A stretch of 64,000 bases of DNA from Conchocele bisecta (GCA_029237695.1 CM055266.1:116143370-116207369); one strand, 5' to 3'. Counted from the first letter of the stretch, positions 48,160 through 60,917 are shown. Program-made: numbers and translations. Notes: generated by a model not told the origin, from the sequence alone.

Positions 48160-48320
48160 GGTTGTGTTCCAGTGGTTAGAACATTGGACTTCTGTACCTG
48201 TGGTTGTGGGTTCAATACCTGCCTAGGCTGGGAATAATACTTTTATAGTATTTCCATCCCACTTGTGTTTCGGATGAGACTTGAAACCGAGGTCCCGTCT
48301 CTATATGATCTTAGCTGTTG
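48160..48320 (+). repeat. tRNA-derived SINE fragment
   Basis: A-box-like TTCCAGTGGTTAGAACA and B-box GGGTTCAATACC, then a body with TTTCGGATGAGACTTGAAAC and CCGAGGTCCCGT. Confidence 0.65.
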
Positions 48321-48356
48321 TGGGACGTACTACACTGTTTACAAAGGTCGGTAGTG

Positions 48357-48751
48357 GGTGGCAGGTGGGAGTATGTGATGGGTAATTTAACGATCGGGGT
48401 TCATCCTTACTGGAATCCCGACTGGAGATCTGGTTTGGCCCTCACATACGTCTTTGGCATTTTGTATGTGACGGTTGAATCTGGTTATACCCCTTATGTG
48501 AGTATTGCGATTATTAGTAATCCTATTTTAGGGGAAGGGGCCAAGTGACTTTGGTGTGGTATGGACCTGGCACCAAGTCGGGTTATTCTAATTTCAGGGC
48601 TGAATATATTTTTTCTCGATGTAAATATTCTGTTCAGATTTTGGGATTTTCCCCCCAATGCAGCAGGTTAAAATGGGATTGAACCTGTTTGCCCGGCCTT
48701 ACATGACCGTAGCTGTTGATAGGCCGTTAAACACTAATAAACAAACAAACT
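48357..48751 (+). repeat. SINE-like retroposon, near full length
   Basis: Same order of blocks as 47200-47582, with tail AATAAACAAACAAAC. Confidence 0.82.
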
Positions 48752-49134
48752 GGTGTTTGTGATTTACCTGGTTTGGCCCTCAGGTACGGTTTTATCTTTG
48801 GCACTTTTATTACCTGGGAGTTGAATTGGTTTATTGCTCATTATAATAGTAAGATCATTACTGATCCTACTGCTTTTTGGAGGGGACCAAGTGATTCTGG
48901 TGTGGCGAGGACCTGACATCAGATGAGGATTATTCTGATTTCAGGGCTGAATATGTAGTTTTTTTTTTATTGTAAATATTCAGTTCTGATATTGGGATTC
49001 CCCTCCCCCCCACACACACACAACCCATTTGTACAAGTACTATATGTGATTTAGTACTAAACCCATTGACCCGGCCTTAAATGTCCATGATATTGATAGG
49101 CCGCTAAACCCCAACAAATAAACAAACAAACAAA
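48752..49134 (+). repeat. SINE-like retroposon
   Basis: Abuts the previous copy head-to-tail. Contains a CACACACACA stretch and a long (AAAC)n tail. Confidence 0.8.
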
Positions 49135-49979
49135 AACCACATGAGTGTCAGTGACCCGTGTGTATCTTTAGTCTCACAGATTCTCTTACTATCAGTAAGT
49201 TGACAATTGACAAAATGTTTTAGAGCCAATTCTGTGTCCTGCTCTGTTTTTATTCTGAAGTTTTTGGAGAGTGCTTGCATGGAACTTGTAATTATTTATT
49301 GATCAGCACCTGTTGATACAATATTTTGTATAACATATATTGTACATTGTATTTATATATGAAATATTATTTGTGATGGATGTTTTCATATACATGTATT
49401 GTATATCATTATAGTGTATCTACATGTAATACACATGTAAATATTTTATATTAAAACGTCAGGGAATTTCTGAATACCGTGTTTGTTTTGTACCTGTATA
49501 GCCAGTGGTGTCCATGCACCAACCATTGCATGAGAAAGCCTTGTTGCAGTTGCAAGAAAATGAATATTGCCGTTTTTCATTTGTTTGCCCCACCACAATT
49601 GCGCAGGGGGCATTTAATGCTACCCTTGTCCGTCTTATAATTCTATAATAAAAAATTTGACCACGTTAACCCGTGCCTAAATATTTGTAAAATGATGTCG
49701 ATGCTAACCAGCAGTTAACACAATTAAATAAATAAATCTATCTTTTCTGCGCATAACTGGGATATAGTGCCTTAACCTGTGAAATATTTGAAAAGTAATA
49801 TGTGGATGCTTGATACTTGATATGTAGCTTCCTCAGGGTGTGTAGATGGGCAAAGTTAGTTTCTTTTTTTTTTATATGAATCCCGGGCCATGGATTATTC
49901 TCCATTTTGGACTTGCAATTTTGCCATCTAGCAGGTAACTGCACATGATTGTACTGTAATAGGTGGAGGTTTGATTTTT
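49135..49979. other. Non-coding
   Basis: No gene. A degraded hairpin element (CCCCACCACAATTGCGCAGGGGGC, 49590 on) carries a short CTTGTCCGTC. Confidence 0.4.
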
Positions 49980-50307
49980 TATGCCACCGGGTTTCGAGGA
50001 AACGGGTGGCATATAGTGTTTGGACCGTCCGTCTGTCCGTCTGTCCGAGCCAGCAAACGGGGTTTAGGAGCTTAGGGTAAGGGTTAGTAACAAAGGATTC
50101 CTTTGTTATTTTCCGTAAGCTCCTAATATCTTTGATCTTTATGAGCTTATCCTTTGATCTTTTAAAGAACAAAAAGCCCATAACTGCCAAACGTTAGAGC
50201 GTCCGTCCGTCCGTCCGTCCGTCCGTCACACTTTTCGGTTAACCAATTTGTCACAGTTTCTCAAATATGCTGCAGGTGGCATCCGCGTTCGACAGACGCA
50301 TTTCTTG
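49980..50307 (+). mobile_element. HINE-like element, family TGCCACC, split in its GTCC tract
   Basis: Hairpin and GTCCGTCTGTCCG to 50047; foreign sequence 50048-50200 with its own hairpin (AACAAAGGATTCCTTTGTT, around 50090); then GTCCGTCCG and the standard 3' part to ATTTCTTG. Confidence 0.8.
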
Positions 50308-50639
50308 TTTTTATGTGTGATAATACAAAACTGCTCTGTACATATCTGTGTGCCATAACCAAATAAAGGTGACCCAGTTGGTGTAGCATGAACTGCATTC
50401 GGGCAAATAATTGTTACTTATCGGAATCCGTGCTACATGATCAGGGCCTACATTATTTGTCATTTAGTCCTGGAAGTAGCCTTATTGTCCTTTATAGCAA
50501 ATCAATTATATTTCATTGTCTTGTTGCCGAGGCAAGAGGCGATAGTGTTAGTGCATGCACATGCATGTGTACGTGCTTTATTTCGCACACACCCACATCT
50601 GTAAGCGCACGGTCACTGAGGACATATGTTCACCTTGTT

Positions 50640-51764
50640 AGGGCCCCGTCGACAATCGGCGGTGCCCTATATGTTTCGCCCCGTCCGTCTCCGTCCGTCC
50701 GTTTATTTTTTGGAAGTTTCTTGTAAGAGTTTCTTAAATCACCTATATTTTCTGTTTGCCTTCAGCTAATACAATTACCCTTGCTACTGATCGAACGTCC
50801 ATCCGTTTGTCTATTTTTTATGCTCTCCAAATTTTTTTCGGGAAAGCATATAGTTATCGCTGCATCCGCCGTCCAACGTCCACTGTCCAAAGTTTTTCAA
50901 ATTGCGATATCTCTGTGACTGCTTGGGATATCAACTTGAAAATTCATATACACATTGATCACCATCCATATTTTCATTGTCCATACCCATGCTGCCCAGG
51001 AGCCCAAGATCAAATGACTTTAAACCTTTTGTTAAAGTTTTACCTTAAAGTTTTTCAAATTGCTATATCTTTGTGAAAGCTTGCAATATAAACTTGAAAC
51101 TTCATATACACATTGATCACCATACATGTATTCATTGTATACCCTACCCATGTTGCCCAGGAGCCCAAGGTCAAATGACTTTGTTTTGTTTGTTAACGCT
51201 TACGTTAAATATTTTCAAATTGCTATATCTCTGTGTGACTGCTTGCGATATCAACTTGAAACTTTATATACGCATTGATCACCATCCATATTTTCATTGT
51301 ATACCCTACCCATGCAGCCCAGGAGCCCAAGGTCAAATGACTTAGAATTTGTTTTAAAGCTTGAGTTTTTCAAATTGCTATATCTCTGTGACCGCTTGTG
51401 ATATCAACTTGAAACATCATAATTATACACATTGATCACCATTTATTGTGATTAATAAGCACCAACACCCAGGGTCAACGACTTTGAATTCCATTGTGGA
51501 GCATTTGTCCGATTTACCGACCATCTAGCTTTTTTTAAAGTTTTTGGAAGTTTCTCAAATCACCTACTATTTCTCGTTGACTTCAGCTAATAACTTCATA
51601 TTGCACACATGCCTTACTTGAGTAACAATACATCCATCCACATTAATACAACTACCCTCCCTACTTATCATATGTAGGTCTGTATATGTTTTGAAATTTT
51701 TTGTAACAGTTTCTCAAATCACCTATAGGGGCCCTAAGTTCGTCGACAGACCACATTTTCTAGT
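50640..51764 (+). mobile_element. Pearl/HINE-like element with a second one nested
   Basis: Outer: GGGCCCCGTCGACAATCGGC...GGTGCCC hairpin, CCGTCCGTCC tract, end GTTCGTCGACAGACCACA + TTTTCTAG. Inner (from about 50818): ATGCTCTCC...GGGAAAGCAT hairpin, CCGTCCAACGTCC, and ~155-bp cores ('ATTGCGATATCTCTGTGACTGCTTG' split; 'GATCACCATCCATATTTTCA'). Confidence 0.7.
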
Positions 51765-54567
51765 TTGTAATGGAAATGCATTAAAGTTTGTTTTTGTTTT
51801 CTCAATAACTTATCAACCCCTTCACTGTTATCCCTTCGACAATAGGCAAGATGGCATATAGCGTACGTACTTACATTTGTGCGTGCGTGCCGTAGTAATA
51901 CCTTTCATTTTCAATAACTTATGAACCGCTTCACCAATCTTGATAATATTTGGCCACAATGTGCGTCTAGGGATGGTGCTTTGTTTTACATACGACCCAC
52001 GTCCGTTTGCCCAAGGTAACTGCGGAATTATGTTCACCTTGTTTGTTCATTTTTGGATCCCTCTACATGCAGCAGGTTGAATACGAGATCAAACCTGTTT
52101 GCTCGGCCTTAAATGACCTTAGCTGTTGATAGGCCATTAAACGTTAATAAATCAAATCACCTTGTTTGTAACATATTCAAGTTTTTCATCAAGGCTGCCA
52201 GTGAGGGGATAAACTTAGTGATAAAGATGCCCTTATTTCAATATTATTTGGCTAGTATGTGTGTAGAGATGGTACCTTGTTTTGCACACACCACACGTCC
52301 GAAAACCCAAGTCACTGAGGTCCTATGTTCACATTCTTTGTAAGGCAAATGCATTAAAAAATGTCTTCTCAATGATTTATCAACCCCTTAACTGGTTTCA
52401 ATAATGTGTATCTATGGATGGTGCTTTGTTTTGCACACACCCACTGTCTGAATACCAAACAATCAAGGTTACTGAGTACTTATTTTCATATTGTTTATTG
52501 GGATCGAACCCGGTAGCCCGTCTTAAATGACCAAACACCAATAAATCAATTCATCTGGTTTGTAAGGCAAATGCATTCATTTTTTTTGCACACGCTTGCA
52601 AACAGCGCGATATAGTGGGCACATTGGAGTACATGCGTCCGAGTTTTTTATTAAATATTTTGGTTGAAGTGTTTCGGTATACTATCATTGCAAAGCCTCG
52701 GCGGGCGCGATATGCGGGCCACATCCATCTAGTTTCTCAATAACTTATTAACTCATTCACCAATTTCAATAATATGTGGCCACATTGTGGATCATCGGAT
52801 GATGCTTTGTATCACGCACACCTGATGTCTAAACACTTATTTTTTATTAGCAAGGCTCCCAGTGAGGGATTAGCTTCGTATAATACTGATGCCATTGACT
52901 TGTGTTAATGGTGTGATCATGATTTACAAATGTTGAACATGTCCTAAGGTACCTAAAATTATCAGGTAATGGCCATATATGACTGGAGAAATCTAGCTTA
53001 TGGCATTTGTGGCTTATGGCATTTGTCCCGATCTGCTGTAGCAAACACTTCCAGTCCATTGCTATTCGCTGGAAGCATTACTTTTCTCACTGAATCGTGA
53101 ATAGTGCAGAACACAGACTGTGGATGTGCAGGCTGTTGTGGGGAACTGATATTGTTGCTTCATTTCTCCAATAATTGTCACATACAAATATGCCCTCCCA
53201 CAGTGGAATGGAATGGTATTCTGATGTCAAATCATCAATTTTGTGCAAAGCTATCGGTGCAACTATGACAAATGAAATTGCAGCACAATTACTGGTAGGT
53301 GGTTTCTCTGGATTTATGATTTGACAAGTGTTCCGATTACAACAGGAATCGAAGCATATATTCAGATCTCCACCACAGTAACTCGCTATTGCAATACCGA
53401 ACAAAGTTAAAACAAGTCACTGATATGAATGTTGCAATTTCAATTAGATTTTTTTATATAATAAATAAGGAGTTTCTCTTTTTGTCGTGCATGGTTACAG
53501 GGAGCACAATATAGTCTGCTGGCCTGTAGGCTGTCTGTACATCGAGGTTTTCATTAACTTTAGTACCATGTACCTCCACATCTGTAAGTCTGATCTAGTG
53601 TATTCACAACTTCCAATTTGAGATTATATTTTGGATACAAGTTTACATCTGCAATGTACATGTATTTTCATTCCAATGACCATTTTCAACCACTCTTTGA
53701 CCCTTTATTAAAACATGGAGTAAAATTCATATTTCACATGTTTATTGGGAGTGAAGGGGTGGGGAAAACCTAAAGTCTGGTGTGGTGGTGATAACAGTTA
53801 ACAAAATTGGCCAATAATAGAACAATGAATACATTGTCAAAATCACAGCTAGCAACAACAACAACAAAATCCAATAACGTATGCTTTGGAGAATGGGAGG
53901 GTAGTAATAGGCACATTTTAACAGTTAAGCCATACTTACAGGGATTCCAATGAACCTTTATTTAATCATTTCCATACAATAATGGAAAGGGATATTGCCA
54001 AAATGGCTAGATTCGTCTTTCTGGCACTTGACATACCTTTCGATTGCGATGTGTGCCTGTGTGAGTTATAAAACGAATATTGCTAGCAGTTTCAACTTAT
54101 GGACCATACTCAACAAGGTGAACATTGCGTGATGGACGGGAAAGGTTACTATATAACTCCTTCTCCCCCACCACATGTCTATCTGTTATAGTTGCGACCA
54201 AAAATCAGCGGCTGAAAATTTACGACAAACGATAACAACAACAACAACAACAAACTGTGTAGGTATGAACACAGGCAATGTTGGTCCGGCAATGTTGAAT
54301 ATCCCACACCCACTTGAATTCATGTAGTATAACAGATCTATACAGATTGAATACAATGGACTTATTTTAGTAGCCCTGTGGTTATGAAAAGCGAAAGTTG
54401 TGTTTACATGTTGATATGTGTATGATTGATAACAGTGTCAACGAATAAGCTATTATATATACCAATTTGTTAAACAGTAATTTTTTTTTTCACTAGATGA
54501 CTATGCGCTCTCAAATTGTATATACATGTAGTTTCTAACCAGATTCAGCCATCTACCAGTTGTCGGT
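51765..54567. other. Non-coding with SINE tails and degraded hairpin-element cores
   Basis: SINE-like tails at 52056-52158 and 52500-52552. Degenerate cores ('TCAATAACTTAT.AAC') are scattered at 51800-52850, one ending GGCCACATCCATCTAG + TTT near 52734. From 53120 to 54560 I recognise nothing beyond an (AAC)n stretch near 54235. Confidence 0.5.
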
Positions 54568-55055
54568 ATTCTGGAAGTCGGACTTCGTCAATTTCGCGCA
54601 CCTGCAGGCTATAATTATCTCCCCTGTCGAGGAATGCAGAGGGGAATCTGACCCGTTTCCTATATAATTATGCCACCGGTTTTCGAAGAAACTGGTGGCA
54701 TATAGTGTTTGGACCGTCCGTCCGTCTGTCCGTCCGTCCCACTTTTCGATTAACCAATTTGTCACAGTTTCTCAAATATGCTGCAGGTGGCATCCACGTT
54801 CGACAGATGCATTTCTTGTTTAATAATTTTTGAACGCTTCAAACAACTAAATTACAATCGCTAAATCAAATTTAAATGCAGATTTATAATGTTAAATGGT
54901 CATTAAAAAATATTCTTATCACCAATTAGTATTTTCGTCGTTCTAAATGTGAAATATTCTGACATAAAAATGATGTATTTTAGAGCAAAATGTATCGACT
55001 TGCCCCCAAACATATCTGGTCACGTGACTAGTGATACGTCACGCCGACTTCCAGA
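54568..55055. mobile_element. TIR MITE (second copy of 28471-28821), split
   Basis: ATTCTGGAAGTCGGACTTCG left and CGCCGACTTCCAGAT right, with a TGCCACC hairpin element at 54669-54818 inside. Confidence 0.82.
54669..54818 (+). mobile_element. HINE-like element, family TGCCACC
   Basis: Hairpin, GTCCGTCCGTCTGTCCG and ATTTCTTG end. Inserted at TATAAT/TTAATAATTTTTG relative to the 28471-28821 copy, without visible target duplication. Confidence 0.85.
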
Positions 55056-55315
55056 TTATGGGCCAAATTGACGTCTGTTTCAGCGAAATAGCATTCGTTT
55101 TACCACTCGCATTTCATGTTATGAATAATGTTAATGCTCATTTGTCACAATTTAATACTTTTACCTAACCAAATTCTGCATACCGGTACATGACTTTACA
55201 CACATTGACAACCTATTGCTGATGATGTTCTGTGCTTGAGAACGTGGATGCTACCCAACTTCCCTTTCTCATTAGAATGTATGCTTTGTTACATGTACAT
55301 TTGTTGCCCTATTAA

Positions 55316-55613
55316 TGTTGAATGCCTCCTAATCCGTTACCCGTAGTCGGATCCTTACCAAACTTCATCAATAGCGTCCTCAATCGATGGTTATCCATCC
55401 AGTGTCATTTGGGTGACCTTCACCTTGGGGACCTTAACCGTTTTGTCAATAATTTTGGACGTACATCCAAATGTTGAATACCTGATGATCCGTTAGTTGG
55501 ATCCTTACCAAATTTCATCAACAGCTTTCTCACATTGGTGGCTACCCACCAACTGTCATTTGTGGACCTTCACCTTTTTTACCTTAACCTTTGTGTCAAT
55601 AATGTTGTACATA
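55316..55613 (+). repeat. Tandem core array (~150-bp unit), left part
   Basis: 'CCAAATGTTGAATACC', 'GATCCGTTAGT.GGATC' and 'TTCATCAA.AGC' repeat. The array resumes at 58623-59240 after an inserted element. Confidence 0.75.
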
Positions 55614-56034
55614 CAGTCCAGCCTCCGGTAACGGCCACCTCCCTACAATAGTCGCCTCTCATCAACGGCCAGTTCAAATCCCCACCTCTGTCAAACGGGT
55701 CACCTCTCTACTCCGACCAATGGCCACACAATTATGACAAAAATGTCAAAAAACCTCTGAACGGCCAGTAAAATTTGTCCCTGAAAGTTACAAATTCACA
55801 AACTGTCACAATCGATAACCTGTGAAAGAAAACATTGGATTGTCCTGGACAGTTAAATCAAGCACGCAAGGTTGCGTGTTTTCGGATGACATTGGTGGTA
55901 ATCAGTAATCACTCGATAATTTTTGTGTAAACAAAACAAATTCGGTGTACTCAGAATTCACAATACTGGCTCACGTATTGAAAGTTTTTTCTGAAGATCA
56001 CGATTTGTCAAACACAGATCATTTTTGTCAAGCC

Positions 56035-56855
56035 CGCTTGCTGAAAGCGAGACGGTGAGCCCGTCCAAAATCTGCGTTAAAGTTTTTAAATACCTTATAT
56101 CTCTGCAATCACATTAACTTGAAACTTCATATGCTTATTATTCATCATCTATATATTCATGCTGTATCCCACTCATGCGGCCCCTGGGCCCAAGGTCAAG
56201 ATCAAATGACATAGAAATTTATGTTAAATGTTGTCAAAATTTGCCTTAACGTTTTCAGATACCTACTACTATCTCTGTAACCATAAGTTAGATTTGCTTG
56301 AAACTTTGTTTTCTTATTGGTCATCATCCATATATTCATTCTGTGTCCCACACATGTGCCCCCTGTGTCCCAAGGTCAAGGTCAAATGACTTAGAAGTTT
56401 GTGTTATTTTAAAATCTGTATTAGAGTTTTTACATACCTTATATCTCCACAATTGTTACTCCAATTTACTTCACACTTCCAATACTTCCTTTTCATCATG
56501 CATATTTTCATTCTATAGTCTGCCCATGGTGTCCACATGCCCAAGGTCAAGGTCGAATGACTTTGAAATTTGTGTTAAAGTTTTTACATACATGTACCTT
56601 ATATCTCCACAACACTTACACCGATTTTCTTCAAACTTCAAATAATTCTTTATTATCATACATATTTTCATTCTATAGCCCACCCATGCAGCCCACATGC
56701 CTAAGATCAAGTTCAAATTACTTTAAAATTTGCGTTAAAGCTTTTACATACCTTATATCTCCACTACCCTTAATTCAAACTTCAAATAAATACACTCTGA
56801 GACCATCAAATGCCTCGGCGGGCTCGACATGCGGGCTGCGGCCATCTGGTTAATT
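56035..56855 (+). mobile_element. Pearl/HINE-like element with ~155-bp cores
   Basis: Starts GCCCGCTTGCTGAAAGCGAG and GTGAGCCCGTCC. Four to five cores carry CTTATATCTCCAC and AAGGTCAAGGTC. Ends GACATGCGGGCTGCGGCCAT + CTGG. Confidence 0.72.
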
Positions 56856-57099
56856 GATCCAGTCAGTAATTCAATGTGAAATAAATCAGCCCTTCTCCAT
56901 ATCTCAAAACATTGTACACAACATGAGTTCCAAGAAACACAAATTTCTGACTTTCTGTTCGACTTGGCAAGGGGTTGTTCATAAAAAAAATGACGGGGTT
57001 GAAAATGAAAGTGTGACATAATTCAGAGACATAATTACTATACAACAAAATCTTTGTTTAATTGGATATATAAATTACAGTGGGAAGGCACTAATTTTT

Positions 57100-58480
57100 A
57101 GCTCAACTATTCAAAGAATAGGCCTTGGTTAAGGTTTTTAGTCAAGCTTGTATATGGAATACTCCTGGCCCTACACCCACCATACTTGGACAACTTCATC
57201 TTCTAGTGATGTACATCAACAACCCTTCACCTATATTTGACCTTGACATACATTTAACCTTGAATTACTTACTTAATTCCCCTTGCTTAAGGTTTTTAAT
57301 CAACCTTGGTTAAGGTTTTTAGTCAAGCTTGTACATGGAATACTATTGTGCATACAGACACCATACTTGGACAACCTTTTCTCATAGGGATGTACATCAA
57401 TAACCCCTGATCTATGTTTTACCTTGACCTACATTTCCACTTGAATTACTTAGTTAATTCCCCTTGGTTAAGGTTTTTAATCAAGCTTGTAGATGGAATA
57501 CTATTGTGCATACAGACACCATACTTGGACAAACTTTTCTCATAGGGATGTACATTAATAACCCCTGATCTATATTTGACCTTGACCTACATTTCCTCTT
57601 GAATTACTTAGTTAATTCCCCTTGGTTAAGGTTTTTAGTCAAGCTTGTAGATGGAATACTCCTGGCCCTACACCAACCACACTTGTACAACTTATTCTCC
57701 TAGTGATGTACATCAACAACCCCTGACCTATATTTGACCTTGACCTACATTTAACCTTGAATTACTTACTTAATTCGCCTTGGTTAAGGTTTTTACTCAA
57801 TCTTGGTTAAGGTTTTTAGTCAAGCTTGTACATGGAATACTATTGTGCATACAGACACCATACTTGGACAACCTTTACTCATAGGGATGTACATCAATAA
57901 CCCCTGATCTATATGTGACCTTCACCTACATTTCCTCTTGAATTACTTAGTTAATTCCCCTTGGTTAAGGTTTTTAGTCAACCTTGGTTAAGGTTTTTAG
58001 TCAAGCTTGTAGATGGAATACTATTGTGCATACAGACACCATACTTGGATAACCTTTTCTCATAGGGATGTACATCAATAACCCCTGACCTATATTTTAC
58101 CTTCACCTACATTTAACCTTGAATTACTTAGTGATTTCCCCTTGGTTAAGGTTTGTACTCAAACCTGGTTAAGGTTTATAGTCAAGCCTGTATATGGAAT
58201 ACTCCTGGGCCTTGACGTACTTTTACCCTTGGATTACTTAGTTATTTCCCCTTGGTTAAGGTTTTTAGTCGAGCTTGTATATGGAATACTCCTGGGCCTA
58301 CAGCAACCATACTTGGAAAACTTCATCTCCTAGTGATGTACATCAATAACCCCTGATCTATATCTGACATTGACCTACATTTAACCTTGAATTACTTACT
58401 TAATTTCCCTTGGTTAAAGTTTTTAGTCAACCTTGGTTAAGGTTTTTATGCAGGCCGCGGCCACCTTGTTTGTCAAGCTA
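57100..58480 (+). mobile_element. Pearl/HINE-like element with 158/181-bp tandem cores
   Basis: Starts AGCTCAACTATTCAAAGAATAGG. TCAAGCTTG recurs at 57142, 57323, 57481, 57639, 57820 and 58001, with degenerate copies at 58182 and 58269. The 23-bp difference is an extra copy of the CCTTGGTTAAGGTTTTTAGT block. Ends near GGCCGCGGCCACCTTG + TTT. Confidence 0.78.
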
Positions 58481-58622
58481 TGTGTACATCGACAACCCTC
58501 GTAGTCGAGCTATGATGTTCTCCTACAGCTCTTGTTGTTGGTGGCTGTTCATATATGACCCCTCTCTACAACAGCCAGTTTTGTGTCTTCCCATGGGTGG
58601 CTATTGTAGAGAGGTTGCACTG

Positions 58623-59240
58623 TACGTCCAAATGTTGAATACCTTCTGATCCGTTAGTCGGATCCTTCATCAATAGCTTCCTCACCTTGATGGCTATCCA
58701 CCCAGTGTCACTTGGGTGACTGCGACCATGGTGTCCTTGACATTGGTGTCAACAATTTTGGACGTACATTGTACATCCAAATGTTGAATATCTACATCCA
58801 AATGTTGAATATTGCCTGATCCTCACATTTATAGCTAACCATCTAGTGTTATTCGGGTGACATTGACCTTCATGCCAATAATTTTGGACGTACATCCAAA
58901 TGTTGAATATCTCGTTAGTCGGATCATCTCCAAACTTCATCAATATCGTCTTCACATTGATGGATATCTACCAGTGTAAGTTGGCTGACCTTGACCTTGG
59001 TGACATTCACCTTGGTGTCAACAATTTTGGATATACGTTCAAATGTTGAATATCTCCTGATCCGTTAGTCATATCATTACTAAACTTCATAAATACCTTC
59101 CTCACATTGATAGCTATCCATCCAGTGTAATTCCGATGACCTTGACGTCACATTGGTGACCTTGACTTCAGTGTCAATAATTTTATACATACGTCCAAAT
59201 GTTGAATATCTCCTGATCCGTTAGTCGGATCATTACCTTC
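58623..59240 (+). repeat. Tandem core array (~150-bp unit), right part
   Basis: Continuation of 55316-55613, with four to five degenerate units of CAAATGTTGAATATCTCCTG. Confidence 0.75.
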
Positions 59241-59299
59241 CAGTGTCACTGAACTGATAATACTTTTCCATTTATAAAAATATATTTCTATTATTATTT

Positions 59300-60567
59300 G
59301 TGGGGGGGGGGTATACTGGAGCAGGGCTTCTAAAATTTTCAGTTTGTCGGTTCTGGACCGAATTTTGAAATCTCGGACCGATTGAGATTTGCAAACTATC
59401 CTTAAAATTCGGTCCGAAAATAATGAAATCTGGCTGCTATTTCTCAATCCACGCTCCGAATGCCCAAAATAATACATCTCACTGGTTTATTGGTGTGACG
59501 TGTGAAGTTACACACCTCGATAATCATGATAACGGATATCCCGATTAGCGGCGCACTACACAGCTGCCACGTGCCTCGTGTTACCAGATATTGATTTTCT
59601 AGCCACACACGCCAATGTGACGTATTGTGTGGGTCAATTAGGCTCTTGCGTCACCAAATATTTACGACAATGGCCATCGATCGATCGTATTTAAAAAGGC
59701 ACAAACAAAGCGAAACAAAATAACATGATGTGCAGGCGCGGATCTAGGATTTCGGGTGAGGGGGGGGGGCGTAACTATTTTGCAATACTTGACTATATTA
59801 TCGAACGAGCATAGACCGAGCAGAGCTCGGGATAGCGCTAGGGGGTGGTCCGGCGGCATTCCCTCCCCCCCCGGAATTTTTTTGAAATCGACATCGCATT
59901 TGCTGCGTTCTGGCTCATTTTGGAGCAAAAATATTGACACTGTCACAGTATGTTTAGACATGATTTTTGATTGAAAACTTTTAAATTTTGTAACAATAAG
60001 ACAACGATCGAAAAATGCATGGAATACATGGCACTTGGCAAAATTGCACCCCCCAATAAACAATAAATTCACAACGCGAACGTAGAAACGTGCCTTGTAA
60101 CTTGTAAAAAATAGCCTACAGATTTTCAGTTTCTGAAGACGGGGAGTCGACAAAACATGAGGGGGTGGGGAGGGGGCACTAATCGTACCTGCTCCTTTGG
60201 GCCGACAATTACATCTGGACCGATTGGCATTCTGAAACTTTAGAAACCCTGTACTGGAGTCAGGTTGTGCGTGTGTGCGTCCGTACGTCACTAAACTTAA
60301 CATCAGAGTAATATGTTGTACCTTCTATTTCCTTCATCTAAAATGTTTAATATTTCACACATGCATTCCTGTAAGGCTCTACTACCATGCTGTGCCAAAT
60401 CCACGACCGTCCAACCCCGGCTGATCCCAAGGTCAAGGTTAAATACTTAGTCTCTTTACAAAACTTAACATCAGAGAAATATGTTATAACTTCTATTTCC
60501 TTACATATTTAGGGGCACATGGGCCCACACGGGGGGTATTCCGTAAGCCTCGCTTACTGACAAATCT
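59300..60567 (+). mobile_element. HINE-like element, family TATACCCC, 5'-truncated and split
   Basis: GGGGGGTATACTGGAG...GTCAGGTTGTGCG, cores as in 27171-27779, end TAAGCCTCGCTTACTGACAA + ATCTAG. Split by the hAT-like element at 59322-60251. Confidence 0.75.
59322..60251. mobile_element. hAT-like non-autonomous element with 8-bp target duplication (930 bp)
   Basis: CAGGGCTTCTAAAATTTTCA left, CTGAAACTTTAGAAACCCTG right, flanked by the identical octamer TACTGGAG (59314-59321, 60252-60259). Inside, CAGGCGCGGATCTAGGATTT (59733 on) and poly-G/C tracts suggest a second nested element. The 213-codon minus-strand frame here has no recognisable transposase motif. Confidence 0.85.
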
Positions 60568-60917
60568 AGTTGGCACCGGTTTTTATACGCCCATTATAAA
60601 AGGGACATATTTTGTGTTATTAATTAAAATAAGTTAATGTAACTGTCTCGTGATTCAGAGGGTATGTCCGACAATATTATTTAATAGCTCGAAGGAAATA
60701 CGTCATTGCAAAGTTACTGACGTTATTTCTACATACAGTCTACACTCTTTACTTTAAACTCTCTTAGTCAAACTACTGATAAATCAAAGTCAAATTATTG
60801 GTCCCAAGTACATGCTTTCCTACATAATAACTCTGGTTAACTAAACCTTTTGTTGAAGCTGGACTCCCACATCCAAGGTTGTAATATAGCGAAACATATT
60901 TGTTTCGTACATTCTTT

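Larger units (their letters stand above)
55614..58622. mobile_element. TA-flanked composite DNA element (3.0 kb, pogo/Tigger-like ends)
   Basis: Left CAGTCCAGCCTC and right GAGGTTGCACTG are inverted, with TA on both sides (55612-55613, 58623-58624). The array it splits normally reads TACATACGTCCAAATG with one TA. Inside lie two pearl/HINE-like elements. No transposase frame is seen. Confidence 0.75.

Noticed and set aside
49738..50190. 150-codon minus-strand frame
   Set aside because: Runs through the GTCC tract of a hairpin element and its insert; composition is repeat-driven.
59662..60303. 213-codon minus-strand frame
   Set aside because: Spans the end of an hAT-like element, poly-G/C tracts and the flanking hairpin element; no transposase motif. 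Not a gene.
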